Source of the DNA: an uncultured Bacteroidales bacterium
GTDB taxonomy: Bacteria; Bacteroidota; Bacteroidia; Bacteroidales; Bacteroidaceae
DNA length: 64,000 bases
NCBI GenBank assembly: GCA_902779535.1
Contig: CACZBX010000001.1
Span: forward strand, 62,001 to 126,000
Reading direction: 5' to 3'
Made by a program: the position numbers and the translations under genes. The notes below the pieces were generated by a model. It worked only from the letters and a program-made list of their open reading frames with translations, had not been told where the DNA came from and did not search any database. This document shows, piece by piece, positions 8,413-17,542 of the stretch (positions are counted from its first letter, which is position 1; the number at the start of each line of letters is the position of its first letter).

Positions 8413-9720
8413 ATGAAAAAATACATATTAACTTTTATAATAGGTGTAATTACCTGTTCTATACAACAAGTTAGTGCTCAAGAAGTAAATAATAGAAAAG
8501 AAGAAAAAGAGTTTCGTTTACCAGGAAAACTGACGATAGGTGGATATGGAGAGGCTGTCTTCACACGTGAGTTTTATAGTGATAATGTTTATCGTTATAG
8601 TCAGCCAGGTAAATACAAAGATGACCCAAGTCATGGTAAGTTCGATATACCACATGCAGTCATCAATATAGGGTATGATTTTGGAAAAGGCTGGTCTATG
8701 GGTACTGAAATAGAGTTTGAACATGGCGGAACAGGAACAGCTTATGAAAAAGAATATGAAGAAAGTGGTGAATGGGAACAAGAAGTAGAAAAAGGTGGTG
8801 AAGTGGAATTGGAACAATTCTGGCTTCAAAAATCTTTTTCAAGAGCATTGAATATAAGAGTTGGTCATATTGTTGTTCCTGTTGGAGGATTGAACAATGC
8901 ACATGAGCCTTTAAATTTCTTTACTGTATATCGGCCGGAAGGTGAATATACTATTTTACCAAGTACATGGCATCAAACAGGTATCAGCTTATGGGGAAGA
9001 TTAAAGGACTGGCGTTATGAAATACAATTCCTTCCAGGATTGAATGCCATGCACTTTACTCGTGATGGATGGATTCATAAAGGGGCAATGACAACACTTG
9101 AATTTGAAGTAGCTAATAAATATGCCTCGATGATTCGTATTGACAACTATTCCATTAAAGGTTTGAGAATGGGTATATCAGGTTACTATGGTCATAGTAT
9201 TGACAATGCATTGACAAGAGATGCAAATGGAAAGGCAAGTCAACTCAAAGGTGCTGTGGCAATAGGTACATTCGACTTTACATATAATGATCATAATTGG
9301 ATAGTAAGAGGAAACTTTGATTATGGTCATGTAGGAGATGCGGTTAATATATATAATCTTCCAGGGCGACAGACAAAGACAAGTCCTTATTCAAAAGATC
9401 ATGTTGGAAAGAATGCTTTGGCTTATGGAATAGAAGCTGGATACGATATTTTTTCACAGATAAACAGCTTGGCATCAAATCATAAGAAATTGTATGTATT
9501 TGGAAGATATGAATATTATGATTCCTATATTCCTAACCTGAATTCTCAACCAGAATATCCATATACAGATAGAAGTAGAATTGTTGGAGGATTGAACTTT
9601 TATCCTATACCACAAATAGCAGTTAAGGGAGAATATTCATACCGTATATTAAAGAGTCAATATAATAACGAGCCTTCTATATCATTAGGTATCGTTTATC
9701 AAGGATTTTTTACAAGATAA
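8413..9720 (+). CDS. Outer-membrane porin-like beta-barrel protein of the imelysin locus
   Basis: A 435-residue exported protein with signal peptide (1-22, ending VSAQ). From about residue 40 onward it alternates short amphipathic strands and charged loops (LTIGGYGEAVF, INIGYDFGKGWSMGTEIEFEHGG, NIRVGHIVVPVGGLNN) and ends ISLGIVYQGFFTR, with a penultimate aromatic residue pair as expected for a barrel. It resembles phosphate-selective-porin-type barrels. A strongly acidic loop (about 115-135, mostly Glu) could attract cations. The imelysin lipoprotein gene starts 18 bases later, and di-heme and cytochrome-maturation genes follow, so uptake of iron or a heme-like compound is the best guess. Confidence 0.75.
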   Translation: MKKYILTFIIGVITCSIQQVSAQEVNNRKEEKEFRLPGKLTIGGYGEAVFTREFYSDNVYRYSQPGKYKDDPSHGKFDIPHAVINIGYDFGKGWSMGTEIEFEHGGTGTAYEKEYEESGEWEQEVEKGGEVELEQFWLQKSFSRALNIRVGHIVVPVGGLNNAHEPLNFFTVYRPEGEYTILPSTWHQTGISLWGRLKDWRYEIQFLPGLNAMHFTRDGWIHKGAMTTLEFEVANKYASMIRIDNYSIKGLRMGISGYYGHSIDNALTRDANGKASQLKGAVAIGTFDFTYNDHNWIVRGNFDYGHVGDAVNIYNLPGRQTKTSPYSKDHVGKNALAYGIEAGYDIFSQINSLASNHKKLYVFGRYEYYDSYIPNLNSQPEYPYTDRSRIVGGLNFYPIPQIAVKGEYSYRILKSQYNNEPSISLGIVYQGFFTR

Positions 9721-9738
9721 TTATTAAAAACAAAGAAT

Positions 9739-10986
9739 ATGAAAAAGAATTTAGATTTAATGTTTTATGTAACACTTTTAGCTGTTACACTATGTATGTC
9801 ATCATGCAGTGATAGTAATGATGATCCAGATCCAAACGCTCAAACAGAAGGAGAAAAGTTGCTTGAGGATATATTGGAGCAAAATGTTGATGGTACAATT
9901 AATCCAACCTATAAAGCATTAGCTTCGGATTGTGAGACATTGTATAATCAAATGCAGACCATTCGTAATGCCGCAAAAACAAAAACAGTGACTCAAGCAA
10001 TGGTTGATGCTGCTTGTAATAGTTGGAAGAGTGCACGTGCAAATTATGAAAAGAGTGAAGCTTTTTTGATGGGTGCTGCTGCTGATTTCAGTATAGACCC
10101 ACATATTGATTCTTGGCCACTTGACCTTGACCAATTATGGACATTATTGAGTAGTCCGAATATGGTTAATAAGCTGGATGGAGAAGATGGTCCGGAATAT
10201 GCCAACACAAACTTAGGCCAGAACTTACTTGGTTTCCACGGAGTAGAATTTATTCTTTTCCGTGACGGAAATTCAAGAAAGGCAGAGGAATTCAATGGGT
10301 ATGATACATATAATAAGGATGGACTTGACTTTACTTCTTTCTCTGGTGAATATGAAATGGTATATGCATTAGCTGTATGTGGTGACTTGCGTAACAGTTG
10401 CTACCGTATGGAGACTGCTTGGAATGAAGATGCTCCTAAAGCTCACATTGCAGTAATGGAAGAATTGGAATGGGGTATTACTCTGACAAGTGGTAAATCG
10501 TACGGTGAGAATATGAAAGATGCTGGTGAACCGGGAAGTACATATTACAGTGTAAAGAACGCTATCAGTGCAATCCTTGTTGGTGATGGTGGTGCTGCCG
10601 GTATCGCTGATGAGGTTGGTTTGGTAAAAATTGGTAATCCGCATACAGGTGCAGATGTAAACTATATTGAATCACCTTATAGCTACAATTCTTTGACCGA
10701 CTTCTATAACAATATGGAAAGTATCAAGAATGTATGGATGGGTGGTGTTGAAGGTAGCCGTGTTTCAGGCGTATCTCTTTCTGCTTGGTTTGCAAAGTAT
10801 AATCCAACAGTAGGAAAACGTGTAGAAGATGCTATAGCATCTGCTCAAGCAGCTATCAATGCAATTCCTAAACCATTTGTACTGAACTATACAAGTTCCG
10901 CATGTGACGCAGCCATGGATGCTTGCGATGAGGTAGTAAATGCTTTAAATGCAGCCAATGATTATATTCAGAATTCAAAGGATTAA
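9739..10986 (+). CDS. Imelysin (M75/EfeO-like) lipoprotein
   Basis: Surface or periplasmic lipoprotein of the imelysin family, which is tied to iron uptake and is no longer believed to be a true peptidase. The lipobox ends at Cys23 (LCMSSC). The family signature GxHxxE is present as Gly165, His167 and Glu170 in GFHGVEF, the likely metal site. Length (415 residues) and the helical N-terminal half with SWKSARANYEKSEAFL at 95-110 are typical. It lies between the porin gene (18 bases) and the di-heme oxidoreductase gene (71 bases), the usual Bacteroidetes setting for this family. It probably binds iron or a chelate before transport. Confidence 0.9.
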   Translation: MKKNLDLMFYVTLLAVTLCMSSCSDSNDDPDPNAQTEGEKLLEDILEQNVDGTINPTYKALASDCETLYNQMQTIRNAAKTKTVTQAMVDAACNSWKSARANYEKSEAFLMGAAADFSIDPHIDSWPLDLDQLWTLLSSPNMVNKLDGEDGPEYANTNLGQNLLGFHGVEFILFRDGNSRKAEEFNGYDTYNKDGLDFTSFSGEYEMVYALAVCGDLRNSCYRMETAWNEDAPKAHIAVMEELEWGITLTSGKSYGENMKDAGEPGSTYYSVKNAISAILVGDGGAAGIADEVGLVKIGNPHTGADVNYIESPYSYNSLTDFYNNMESIKNVWMGGVEGSRVSGVSLSAWFAKYNPTVGKRVEDAIASAQAAINAIPKPFVLNYTSSACDAAMDACDEVVNALNAANDYIQNSKD

Positions 10987-11006
10987 AATAGAAAACCAAT
11001 CAATTT

Positions 11007-11033
11007 AAAGGAGACAGTTTTACTGCCTCCTTT
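11007..11033 (+). terminator. Hairpin after the imelysin gene
   Basis: AAAGGAG (11007-11013) pairs with CTCCTTT (11027-11033), with an inner CAG/CTG pair. No T-tract follows, so it is more likely a processing or attenuation hairpin than a full terminator. Confidence 0.35.
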
Positions 11034-11057
11034 AGGTTGTTTATAAAGATCATAGAT

Positions 11058-12785
11058 ATGAAAAACTTTTTCTTACCTTTTATAGGTATTTGTTGCTTCC
11101 TTTCGCTGACATTTGTTTCTTGTAGCGATGATAATGATAATAATGTCATCAACAATGAGATAAATGGTGAAGAAGGTGAGGCAAACGATGTGTTTACAAA
11201 AGCAGAATGGTATCCTGGTGGTGAGTTGGGAACAACCTCCAACGAACAGGGATGTTACTCTAATCCTTCTCCTTACGTTGAAAATAATGGAATGTCGGTT
11301 TCGTTCAAGAGAGGTGAGACTTTCTTTGAAAAAGACTTTACGCTCAACTCATATCCTCGCCGTGGCTTAGGTCCGGCTTGGGTACGTTCAGGTTGTTTGT
11401 ATTGTCATCCATCCTATGGGCATGGAAAACGTCAAACATCTTATCAGGCAAATACGCAAGGAAACGGATATTTGCTCGTTATCTATCATCCAACAGCCGG
11501 TGTAGATGCCAACGGTAATGCATATGCTGCCAATAGTTATATATCTGAGGTAACAGGAATGCCACAGACAAAGGCAATGGACCCGTTCTTACCTCCTATC
11601 GATGAAAGTAAGATTCGGATAGACTGGAAGAATGTAACATCCATGCCGAGTGGATTGGCAATGACTTTCCCTGATGGTGAGGCATATCAGCTGATTTACC
11701 CGGAAGTAACGATTCCACAGGATGCATTCAACACCAACCCGAAGCCAGATAACTATAAGGTATTATTGGAATCGACCATAGGTATTTATGGAACAGGATT
11801 AATCGATGCGATACCTGATGATTCTTTGAAAGCTCAATATGCAAAAGAGGCTCCGTATGTTGAGTTGAATCCGGCCATGTGGGATAAGGCAGCTAATACA
11901 TGGGCTAAAAGTGCCATGTATACAGCTAACGGAGTTAACCGTATCAAGAAATTCACCTATGCCATGACCCGTGGCTCTTTGCAAGATGGTGCAGGAGCAA
12001 ATGCCATGTGGAATATAACGAATGTTACACGTTCCGACCGTCATTATTTGTACACTACTAAGGCGTGGGCAAAGGCAATGGCCGAGGATGAGAATGTGAT
12101 TAAAACCATTCAAGAACAGGGAGCTTCTGAGACTTCTTTGTTGCATCCTTATTATGGTGATGGAACCAAAGAGAGCATCAGCGAAATGGTGAATCATCTG
12201 TTGGGATTAAACACTCCGGGTGATGGGGCTGAGTTTAAGAAATATTTCGTTGACGCTGCTCCTTATAACGGTGAGGAAGAGATGCTCGACAAAGACTATT
12301 ATGATTTTATGGTTTGGCATAGAGGATTAGGTGTCCCCAAGGCTCGTAACCTGAATTCAGTAAAAGTACAAAAAGGAAAGAAACTGTTCTATGAGATGGG
12401 ATGTACAGCTTGTCATCGTCCTTCTTGGACAACAGGAAATGATGATTATTGGGCAGACCCAATCACTAAGTCACAAGGCCCATTGCCAAAATATGCAAAA
12501 CAAGTGATTTGGCCGTATACCGATATGGTTCAGCACCGTTTGTTCATGGAGAATGACATTCGTACCGGTTGGTGCCGTACGACTCCTTTGTGGGGACGTG
12601 GTCTTTCTTTGCAGGAAACTGGTGCAGAGGATCGTCTGCACGACTGTCGTGCACGTAATGTGATTGAAGCAATTATGTGGCATGGTTATAGCAAGCAAAG
12701 TGATGCATTCGAATCTACTCAGAAATTCTATAATCTTTCGAAGGAAGAACGTGATGCTGTTGTTGCATTTATCAATGCTATATAA
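11058..12785 (+). CDS. Di-heme oxidoreductase (COG3488, 'thiol oxidoreductase') lipoprotein
   Basis: A c-type di-heme protein related to cytochrome c peroxidase/MauG, named 'thiol oxidoreductase' in databases with little biochemical support. I chose the ATG at 11058 because it starts a lipoprotein signal (KNFFLPFIGICC...LTFVSC); an ATG 21 bases earlier adds only a poor N-terminus. Two heme sites are seen: CLYCH with Cys113, Cys116, His117, and CTACH with Cys449, Cys452, His453; 575 residues in all. It follows the imelysin gene and precedes the cytochrome c maturase, which would attach its hemes. Possible roles are redox release of iron from a chelate or peroxide removal. Confidence 0.88.
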   Translation: MKNFFLPFIGICCFLSLTFVSCSDDNDNNVINNEINGEEGEANDVFTKAEWYPGGELGTTSNEQGCYSNPSPYVENNGMSVSFKRGETFFEKDFTLNSYPRRGLGPAWVRSGCLYCHPSYGHGKRQTSYQANTQGNGYLLVIYHPTAGVDANGNAYAANSYISEVTGMPQTKAMDPFLPPIDESKIRIDWKNVTSMPSGLAMTFPDGEAYQLIYPEVTIPQDAFNTNPKPDNYKVLLESTIGIYGTGLIDAIPDDSLKAQYAKEAPYVELNPAMWDKAANTWAKSAMYTANGVNRIKKFTYAMTRGSLQDGAGANAMWNITNVTRSDRHYLYTTKAWAKAMAEDENVIKTIQEQGASETSLLHPYYGDGTKESISEMVNHLLGLNTPGDGAEFKKYFVDAAPYNGEEEMLDKDYYDFMVWHRGLGVPKARNLNSVKVQKGKKLFYEMGCTACHRPSWTTGNDDYWADPITKSQGPLPKYAKQVIWPYTDMVQHRLFMENDIRTGWCRTTPLWGRGLSLQETGAEDRLHDCRARNVIEAIMWHGYSKQSDAFESTQKFYNLSKEERDAVVAFINAI

Positions 12786-12803
12786 ATAAGGTATGAATTA
12801 GAT

Positions 12804-12835
12804 GGCGGAAGTCATGGACGGCTTCCGCCTTTTTT
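12804..12835 (+). terminator. Terminator after the di-heme oxidoreductase gene
   Basis: GGCGGAAG (12804-12811) pairs with CTTCCGCC (12822-12829), followed by a T6 tract. The ccsA-type gene starts 6 bases after the tract, so its expression depends on readthrough or a promoter I cannot see. Confidence 0.85.
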
Positions 12836-12840
12836 ATTGA

Positions 12841-15072
12841 ATGGATATGTTGAAGAGAATACTATTGTTCCTATATATCGTTTTATTGGTATGTATGTCG
12901 GTCGCCACATTCTTGGGAAAAGAATATGGAACGGATTACGCGGCTGTTCACATCTATGGGAGTTGGTGGTTTTGTTTGTTGTGGGGAGTGTCAGCGGCGT
13001 TGGGAATAATGTATTTTCTAAAGTCAAAGACAAAGAAATTATCGGTTATTTGTCTTCATCTGTCATTTATCATCATTTTAGCGGGAGCTTTGTTCACCCA
13101 CTTGTTCTCTGAGCAGGGATACATCCATGTACGTGAAGGCGAGACGATTCATAAGTTCACCATCGAAGGCAAAGATATCCTGTCGGAAAAAGAACTGCCG
13201 TTCTCCTTAACATTAAACGATTTCGAAATCTCCTATCATGATGGAACGACGGCTCACAAGGATTATCAGAGTAAACTGGAACTTATCGACGGCAACCAGA
13301 GGCAAAACGTTGTAGTATCGATGAACCATATCTGTTCATATCGTTCGGTACGCCTCTATCAGATGTCGTATGATGATGATGAAAAGGGCAGTTATCTATC
13401 TGTAAACATCGATCCGTGGGGAATACCCGTAACGTATATAGGCTACGCCTTATTGTTCTTCTCGTTGATTTGGGTCTTGGTCGACCCGACAGGAACATAT
13501 CGTCGGTTATGGAATCATCCATTATTGAAAAAAGGCGTGCTGATGGGCTTTATCTTGTTTGGCTTCAACATATCTTCCGATGCGGCAGAAGTTCTGCCAA
13601 AAGAAACAGCCCGAAAGTTTGCCGAACTTCATTGTTTGTATAACAATCGTATCAGCCTTGTCCAGACCTTAGCGCTGGATTTCACGAAAAAGATCTACCA
13701 TAAGCGAAGTTATAAAGGATACTCGGCAGAACAAGTATTGACAGGGTTCATGTTCTTTGGCGACAGTTGGGATGACGAACCGGTGATCCGGGTGAAGAAT
13801 GGACAGATGCGTCGTCAGTTTAACCTTGATAAATATACGTCGTTGCGCTCATTCTTTAAAGATGGAAACTACATCCTGGGTCCAACTCTCCAAGAATATT
13901 ATAAAGGAAATTCAGATAGTTTCCATAAAGCCGTGGCCGACATTGACGATAAGTTGCAGTTGATTCTTTCCATTCGCAGGGGAACTCCGTTGAAGTTATT
14001 CCCATATACCGATCATCAGGCGACGACCTGGTATTCACCTGATATGGATATACCTTCTTCTGTCCCGGAAGCCGACCGTTTCTTGATGAAAAATCTTTTA
14101 TCTGTCTTCAAGGAAGATGCAGCACAGAAGAACGAATCTCATTTTCTGGCTTTATTGACAAGGGTGAAGGATTACCAACACGAGCATGCAGGATTGTCTC
14201 TTCCGACAAAAACTCAGGATACAGCAGAGAAATGGTACAACAAGATTCCCTTTGCCACGGTTTTGTTTATGTTTAACCTGACGATGGGCTTTATAACCTT
14301 GTTCTATATGTTATATCGGTTGACGCGGGCAGGCGAAAAGAAGGGCAATCGCTATATTATTGGTTTTTCAGCTCTTTGTGCCTTGCTGTCGTGGGCTGCC
14401 TTGACGGTTTGCGAAGGACTCCGTTGGGTCATAAGTGGTGAAATTCCGATGAGGAACGGGTATGAGACGATGCTTCTGCTGGCTTGGTTTATCCTGTTGA
14501 TTACATTGCTGACGTATCGTCGATGCAGTGTTGTACTGACATTCGGTTTCCTCTTGTCCGGTTTCTTCTTATTGGTGTCGCACATCGGACAGATGGATCC
14601 TCAGATCACCCCGATGATGCCGGTGTTGGCGTCCCCGTTGCTGAGCATCCACGTGTCTGTCATCATGATGTCGTTTGCTCTGCTGTCGTTGACCTTCCTG
14701 TGCGGAGTCATGGCTTTACTATTATATATGATTGAGCGGAAAGGGCACCCGTCTCTTCCCGATCAGCTTGAAGCGTTGCAACTTTTGTCGCGGCTCTTCC
14801 TTTATCCTGCCTTGTCGATGTTGGGTATCGGCATCTTTGTCGGAGCTATTTGGGCAAACATCTCTTGGGGACATTACTGGAGTTGGGACCCTAAGGAGGT
14901 GTGGGCGTTGATCACGTTGATGGTTTATGCCATAGCTGTTCACACCAAGTCGTTCCCTACGTTGAGGAAGCCGCTCAATTATCATGTGTTCATGACGCTG
15001 GCCTTTCTGATGGTCCTGATGACCTACTTCGGAGTGAACTATTTCTTGGGAGGCATGCACAGCTATGCCTGA
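12841..15072 (+). CDS. ccsA: Fused ResB-CcsA cytochrome c biogenesis protein
   Basis: System II cytochrome c synthetase, which moves heme across the inner membrane and attaches it to CXXCH motifs. The 743-residue fusion has a ResB/CcsB-like N-terminal part (about 1-420: four membrane segments around a large periplasmic domain containing LPFSLTLNDFEISYH and VRLYQMSYDDDEKGSY) and a CcsA C-terminal part (about 470-743) with six or more helices and the tryptophan-rich heme-handling WWD motif WGHYWSWDPKEVWAL near 675-690. This single-chain form is the Epsilonproteobacteria/Bacteroidetes type. The upstream di-heme protein is the obvious client. Its stop codon abuts, with no spacer, the stop of the convergent next gene. 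Confidence 0.92.
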   Translation: MDMLKRILLFLYIVLLVCMSVATFLGKEYGTDYAAVHIYGSWWFCLLWGVSAALGIMYFLKSKTKKLSVICLHLSFIIILAGALFTHLFSEQGYIHVREGETIHKFTIEGKDILSEKELPFSLTLNDFEISYHDGTTAHKDYQSKLELIDGNQRQNVVVSMNHICSYRSVRLYQMSYDDDEKGSYLSVNIDPWGIPVTYIGYALLFFSLIWVLVDPTGTYRRLWNHPLLKKGVLMGFILFGFNISSDAAEVLPKETARKFAELHCLYNNRISLVQTLALDFTKKIYHKRSYKGYSAEQVLTGFMFFGDSWDDEPVIRVKNGQMRRQFNLDKYTSLRSFFKDGNYILGPTLQEYYKGNSDSFHKAVADIDDKLQLILSIRRGTPLKLFPYTDHQATTWYSPDMDIPSSVPEADRFLMKNLLSVFKEDAAQKNESHFLALLTRVKDYQHEHAGLSLPTKTQDTAEKWYNKIPFATVLFMFNLTMGFITLFYMLYRLTRAGEKKGNRYIIGFSALCALLSWAALTVCEGLRWVISGEIPMRNGYETMLLLAWFILLITLLTYRRCSVVLTFGFLLSGFFLLVSHIGQMDPQITPMMPVLASPLLSIHVSVIMMSFALLSLTFLCGVMALLLYMIERKGHPSLPDQLEALQLLSRLFLYPALSMLGIGIFVGAIWANISWGHYWSWDPKEVWALITLMVYAIAVHTKSFPTLRKPLNYHVFMTLAFLMVLMTYFGVNYFLGGMHSYA

Positions 15073-15852
15073 TTATTGCTTCAGAAAAGCAGCAACCTCA
15101 GCAGGATGATCGGAGTTGATGAAGTCAATCTTCATCTTCTTGGCGGTTCTCCAGGCCAATTCCGTGTCCGGACTTTGCCAGAAGCGGATCTTCAACCCTT
15201 GTCTGTGGGCTTGTTTGATCAGTTTCTTTATTTTCTTCTGATCAGCTTTGGTCATGGACTCTTTTCCATTCCATGAGGAATATTTGCGAAGGGTTTGACT
15301 CACTAGCGCAATATGTTTGCGTTGGGCGGGAGTGTACGTCTCACCGATCAGCCCGTCGAAGAAGATGTTTTCGCCGAAATCTCCGAAACGGTCGGGCGTC
15401 AGTTTATGCCCGGTAATGACAATCTTCACGGCATGTGGATTGTTGGCATGGTCAAAGCAGGCCTTATACTCTTCGAGTATTTTCAGCAAGACGGGCAAGG
15501 TTGAGGCTGCATCCGTCTTCAGGTCGATCATCAATTGGTAAGTCTCTCCGTTGGGATAACCCGAGTGGCCGTTCTCCTCAAACATCTTTCGTATGGGATC
15601 CAGGTACATGGCCCGCAAGGTACGCTCCGGCTTCACATCTTTTCGGTTATGGCTGACGAACAGATCGCCGTCAATCTGGAAAATATCGGCTTCGATGGAA
15701 CCTGATCGAGCATTGTAGGCCCCCCAGAATGGGTTCGCCTGGTCATAATCATTGTGTGAGTGGATCGATATCTTACGATTTAACTGAGCGTTTACGGAAA
15801 CGATTCCTGCCATCCAGAAGAAAAGGATGGCCCATGCTGTAATCTTTTTCAT
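15073..15852 (-). CDS. Secreted PI-PLC/GDPD-like phosphodiesterase (AIM6-like)
   Basis: A 259-residue exported protein with a signal peptide (1-22, ending VSVNAQ). It has the TIM-barrel phosphodiesterase pattern: HSHNDYDQANPF at about 31-42, GSIEADIF at about 51-58 and VSHNRKD at about 65-71, giving the His/Asp and Glu/Asp metal ligands and second catalytic His of glycerophosphodiester phosphodiesterase and PI-phospholipase C relatives. The closest named group is AIM6-like. The substrate is probably a phosphodiester of a phospholipid head group, but this is inference. It converges tail-to-tail with the cytochrome maturase without any spacer. Confidence 0.75.
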   Translation of the reverse strand: MKKITAWAILFFWMAGIVSVNAQLNRKISIHSHNDYDQANPFWGAYNARSGSIEADIFQIDGDLFVSHNRKDVKPERTLRAMYLDPIRKMFEENGHSGYPNGETYQLMIDLKTDAASTLPVLLKILEEYKACFDHANNPHAVKIVITGHKLTPDRFGDFGENIFFDGLIGETYTPAQRKHIALVSQTLRKYSSWNGKESMTKADQKKIKKLIKQAHRQGLKIRFWQSPDTELAWRTAKKMKIDFINSDHPAEVAAFLKQ

Positions 15853-15965
15853 ACATTCTTCGTTTTAACTTGATACAAATATACAAAAAAGAGCGAAATG
15901 AAAAAGAAAGAGTCCTCTCGAAAAATCAGAATATTTTACAAAAGTTCCGCAAGAGTTGAAAAGGT

Positions 15966-16063
15966 CTCTATGGTCAATTTTTAATTCTCCATGGACAATT
16001 TGAAAATTGTTCATGGTCGATTTTAAATTGTTCAGCAACAATTGAAGAATTGACCGTGGAGAG
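15966..16063. repeat. Cluster of six CCATGGaCAATT-like units arranged as nested dyads
   Basis: Outer arms CTCTATGGTCAATT (15966-15979) and AATTGACCGTGGAGAG (16048-16063) are imperfect inverted copies. Inside are two hairpins: CCATGGACAATT (15989-16000) with AATTGTTCATGG (16005-16016), 12 bp with one G-T pair, and AATTGTT (16026-16032) with AACAATT (16037-16043). The same about 14-base unit is thus present six times in alternating orientation. It looks like a dispersed intergenic repeat family, not a terminator. Confidence 0.6.
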
Positions 16064-16104
16064 TTTCAGAATCTACCAAGTCGAAAATAATAATTTATTT
16101 AAAC

Positions 16105-16138
16105 AAAAAGAGGATATGCCTGTTCGACATATCCTCTT
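16105..16138 (-). terminator. tyrS terminator
   Basis: Arms 16128-16138 and 16108-16118 (AAGAGGATATG / CATATCCTCTT) form an 11-bp stem with a 9-base loop; read on the minus strand it is followed by a T5 tract. Confidence 0.85.
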
Positions 16139-16159
16139 CTCTTGTATCATTTATGATGT

Positions 16160-17464
16160 TTACTTCGCAATAAGCAGGAAGTAGTTCTTCTTTCCGCGCT
16201 GAACCAACAGATATTTCTCTGCCAGCAGGTCGGAAGTGGTGATGGTTTGGTCGAAAGCGGCCAGTTTGACCTTGTTCAAAGAGACGCCACCGCCCTGAAC
16301 CATCTTTCTCATTTCACCTTTGGATGGGAAGACTGCCGCATTGGTGGTGAACAGTTCAACAGCCTTTACGCCTGCAGCGAGTTCATCGCGTGAAACCTCG
16401 AAGGTGGGAACGCCATCGAACACTTCCAGTAGGGTTTTCTCATCCAACTTTGCCAAAGCGTCGTGAGTACCATTGCCGAAGAGGATGGCAGATGCTTCTA
16501 CGGCTGCGTTGTAATCTTCTTCAGAGTGTACCATGCAGGTTACTTCCTTTGCCAACCGTTTCTGAAGGATTCTCAGGTGAGGAGCCTCTGTGTGTTGAGC
16601 AATCAAGGAATCGATCTCGTCTTTCTCAAGAGAAGTAAAGATCTTGATGTATTTTGCTGCGTCTTCATCGCTGACGTTCAGCCAGAACTGGTAGAACTTA
16701 TACGGAGTGGTACGGTTGCGGTCGAGCCAGATGTTTCCGCTTTCCGTCTTACCGAACTTCTTACCGTCCGACTTGGTAATCAACGGACAGGTGAGGGCGT
16801 ATGCTTCGTTCTCAATGCCCAAGGTGCGGCGGATCAGCTCTGTACCCGTGGTGATGTTGCCCCATTGGTCGTTTCCACCCAACTGCAACTTACACCCCTT
16901 ATGCTGGTAAAGGTAAAGGAAGTCGTATCCTTGAAGCAGCTGGTAGGTGAACTCGGTGAATGACAGACCGTCGCGCGCTTCACCGTTCAGACGTTTCTGA
17001 ACAGAGTCCTTGGCCATCATATAATTTACGGTGATATGCTTTCCAACTTCACGGGCGAAATCCAGGAATGTAAAGTCCTTCATCCAGTCATAGTTGTTGA
17101 CCATTTCGGCCTTGTTGGGTTCGTTTCCTTCAAAGTCAAGGAATTTTGCTACTTGCTTCTTGATGCATTCCTGATTATGATAAAGTGTCTCGGAATCCAA
17201 GAGGTTGCGCTCCTGGCTTTTCCCCGAAGGGTCGCCGATCATACCTGTTGCACCACCCACAAGGATGATAGGTTTATGTCCACAACGCTGTAGGTGACGG
17301 AGCATCATGATACCGCAAAGGTGTCCGATATGTAAAGAATCTGCTGTTGGGTCTGTTCCTAAGTAGGCTGTTACCATCTCTTTCTGAAGCAGTTCTTCTG
17401 TGCCTGGCATGATTTGAGCTAACATACCACGCCATTTCAATTCTTCAACAAAATTTTTGGTCAT
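16160..17464 (-). CDS. tyrS: Tyrosyl-tRNA synthetase TyrS
   Basis: Class I aminoacyl-tRNA synthetase charging tRNA-Tyr. At 434 residues it is standard bacterial TyrRS. Signatures: HIGH at 45-48, [12 protein letters not shown] at 71-82, the tyrosine-pocket QGYDF at 178-182, GGNDQWGN at 196-203, and KFGKT at 236-240 in place of KMSKS. The S4-type tRNA-binding domain is at about 365-432. Its own promoter is at 17509-17516 and its own terminator at 16105-16138, so it is probably a single-gene unit though it lies behind the tatD-like gene in the same direction. Confidence 0.97.
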   Translation of the reverse strand: MTKNFVEELKWRGMLAQIMPGTEELLQKEMVTAYLGTDPTADSLHIGHLCGIMMLRHLQRCGHKPIILVGGATGMIGDPSGKSQERNLLDSETLYHNQECIKKQVAKFLDFEGNEPNKAEMVNNYDWMKDFTFLDFAREVGKHITVNYMMAKDSVQKRLNGEARDGLSFTEFTYQLLQGYDFLYLYQHKGCKLQLGGNDQWGNITTGTELIRRTLGIENEAYALTCPLITKSDGKKFGKTESGNIWLDRNRTTPYKFYQFWLNVSDEDAAKYIKIFTSLEKDEIDSLIAQHTEAPHLRILQKRLAKEVTCMVHSEEDYNAAVEASAILFGNGTHDALAKLDEKTLLEVFDGVPTFEVSRDELAAGVKAVELFTTNAAVFPSKGEMRKMVQGGGVSLNKVKLAAFDQTITTSDLLAEKYLLVQRGKKNYFLLIAK

Positions 17465-17508
17465 CGAATGATTTAACTATTTAAAAATAAGATTTGTAAA
17501 TATGGATG

Positions 17509-17516
17509 CAAAAGTA
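17509..17516 (-). promoter_or_regulatory. -7 element of tyrS
   Basis: Minus-strand TACTTTTG matches TAnnTTTG 45 bases before the tyrS start, leaving a leader of about 38 bases. Confidence 0.6.
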
Positions 17517-17542
17517 CGATTCTTTCTCGGAACAAGCAAAGG

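Larger units (their letters stand above)
15853..16159. other. 307-base intergenic region with dyad repeats and tyrS terminator
   Basis: Between two minus-strand genes. It contains the clustered CAATT dyads (15966-16063) and the tyrS terminator (16105-16138), both listed separately. I see no coding sequence or RNA gene. Confidence 0.7.

Noticed and set aside
16463-16963. 166-codon open frame opposite tyrS
   Set aside because: Fully inside tyrS on the other strand, no recognisable domain; a shadow frame of a highly conserved gene.
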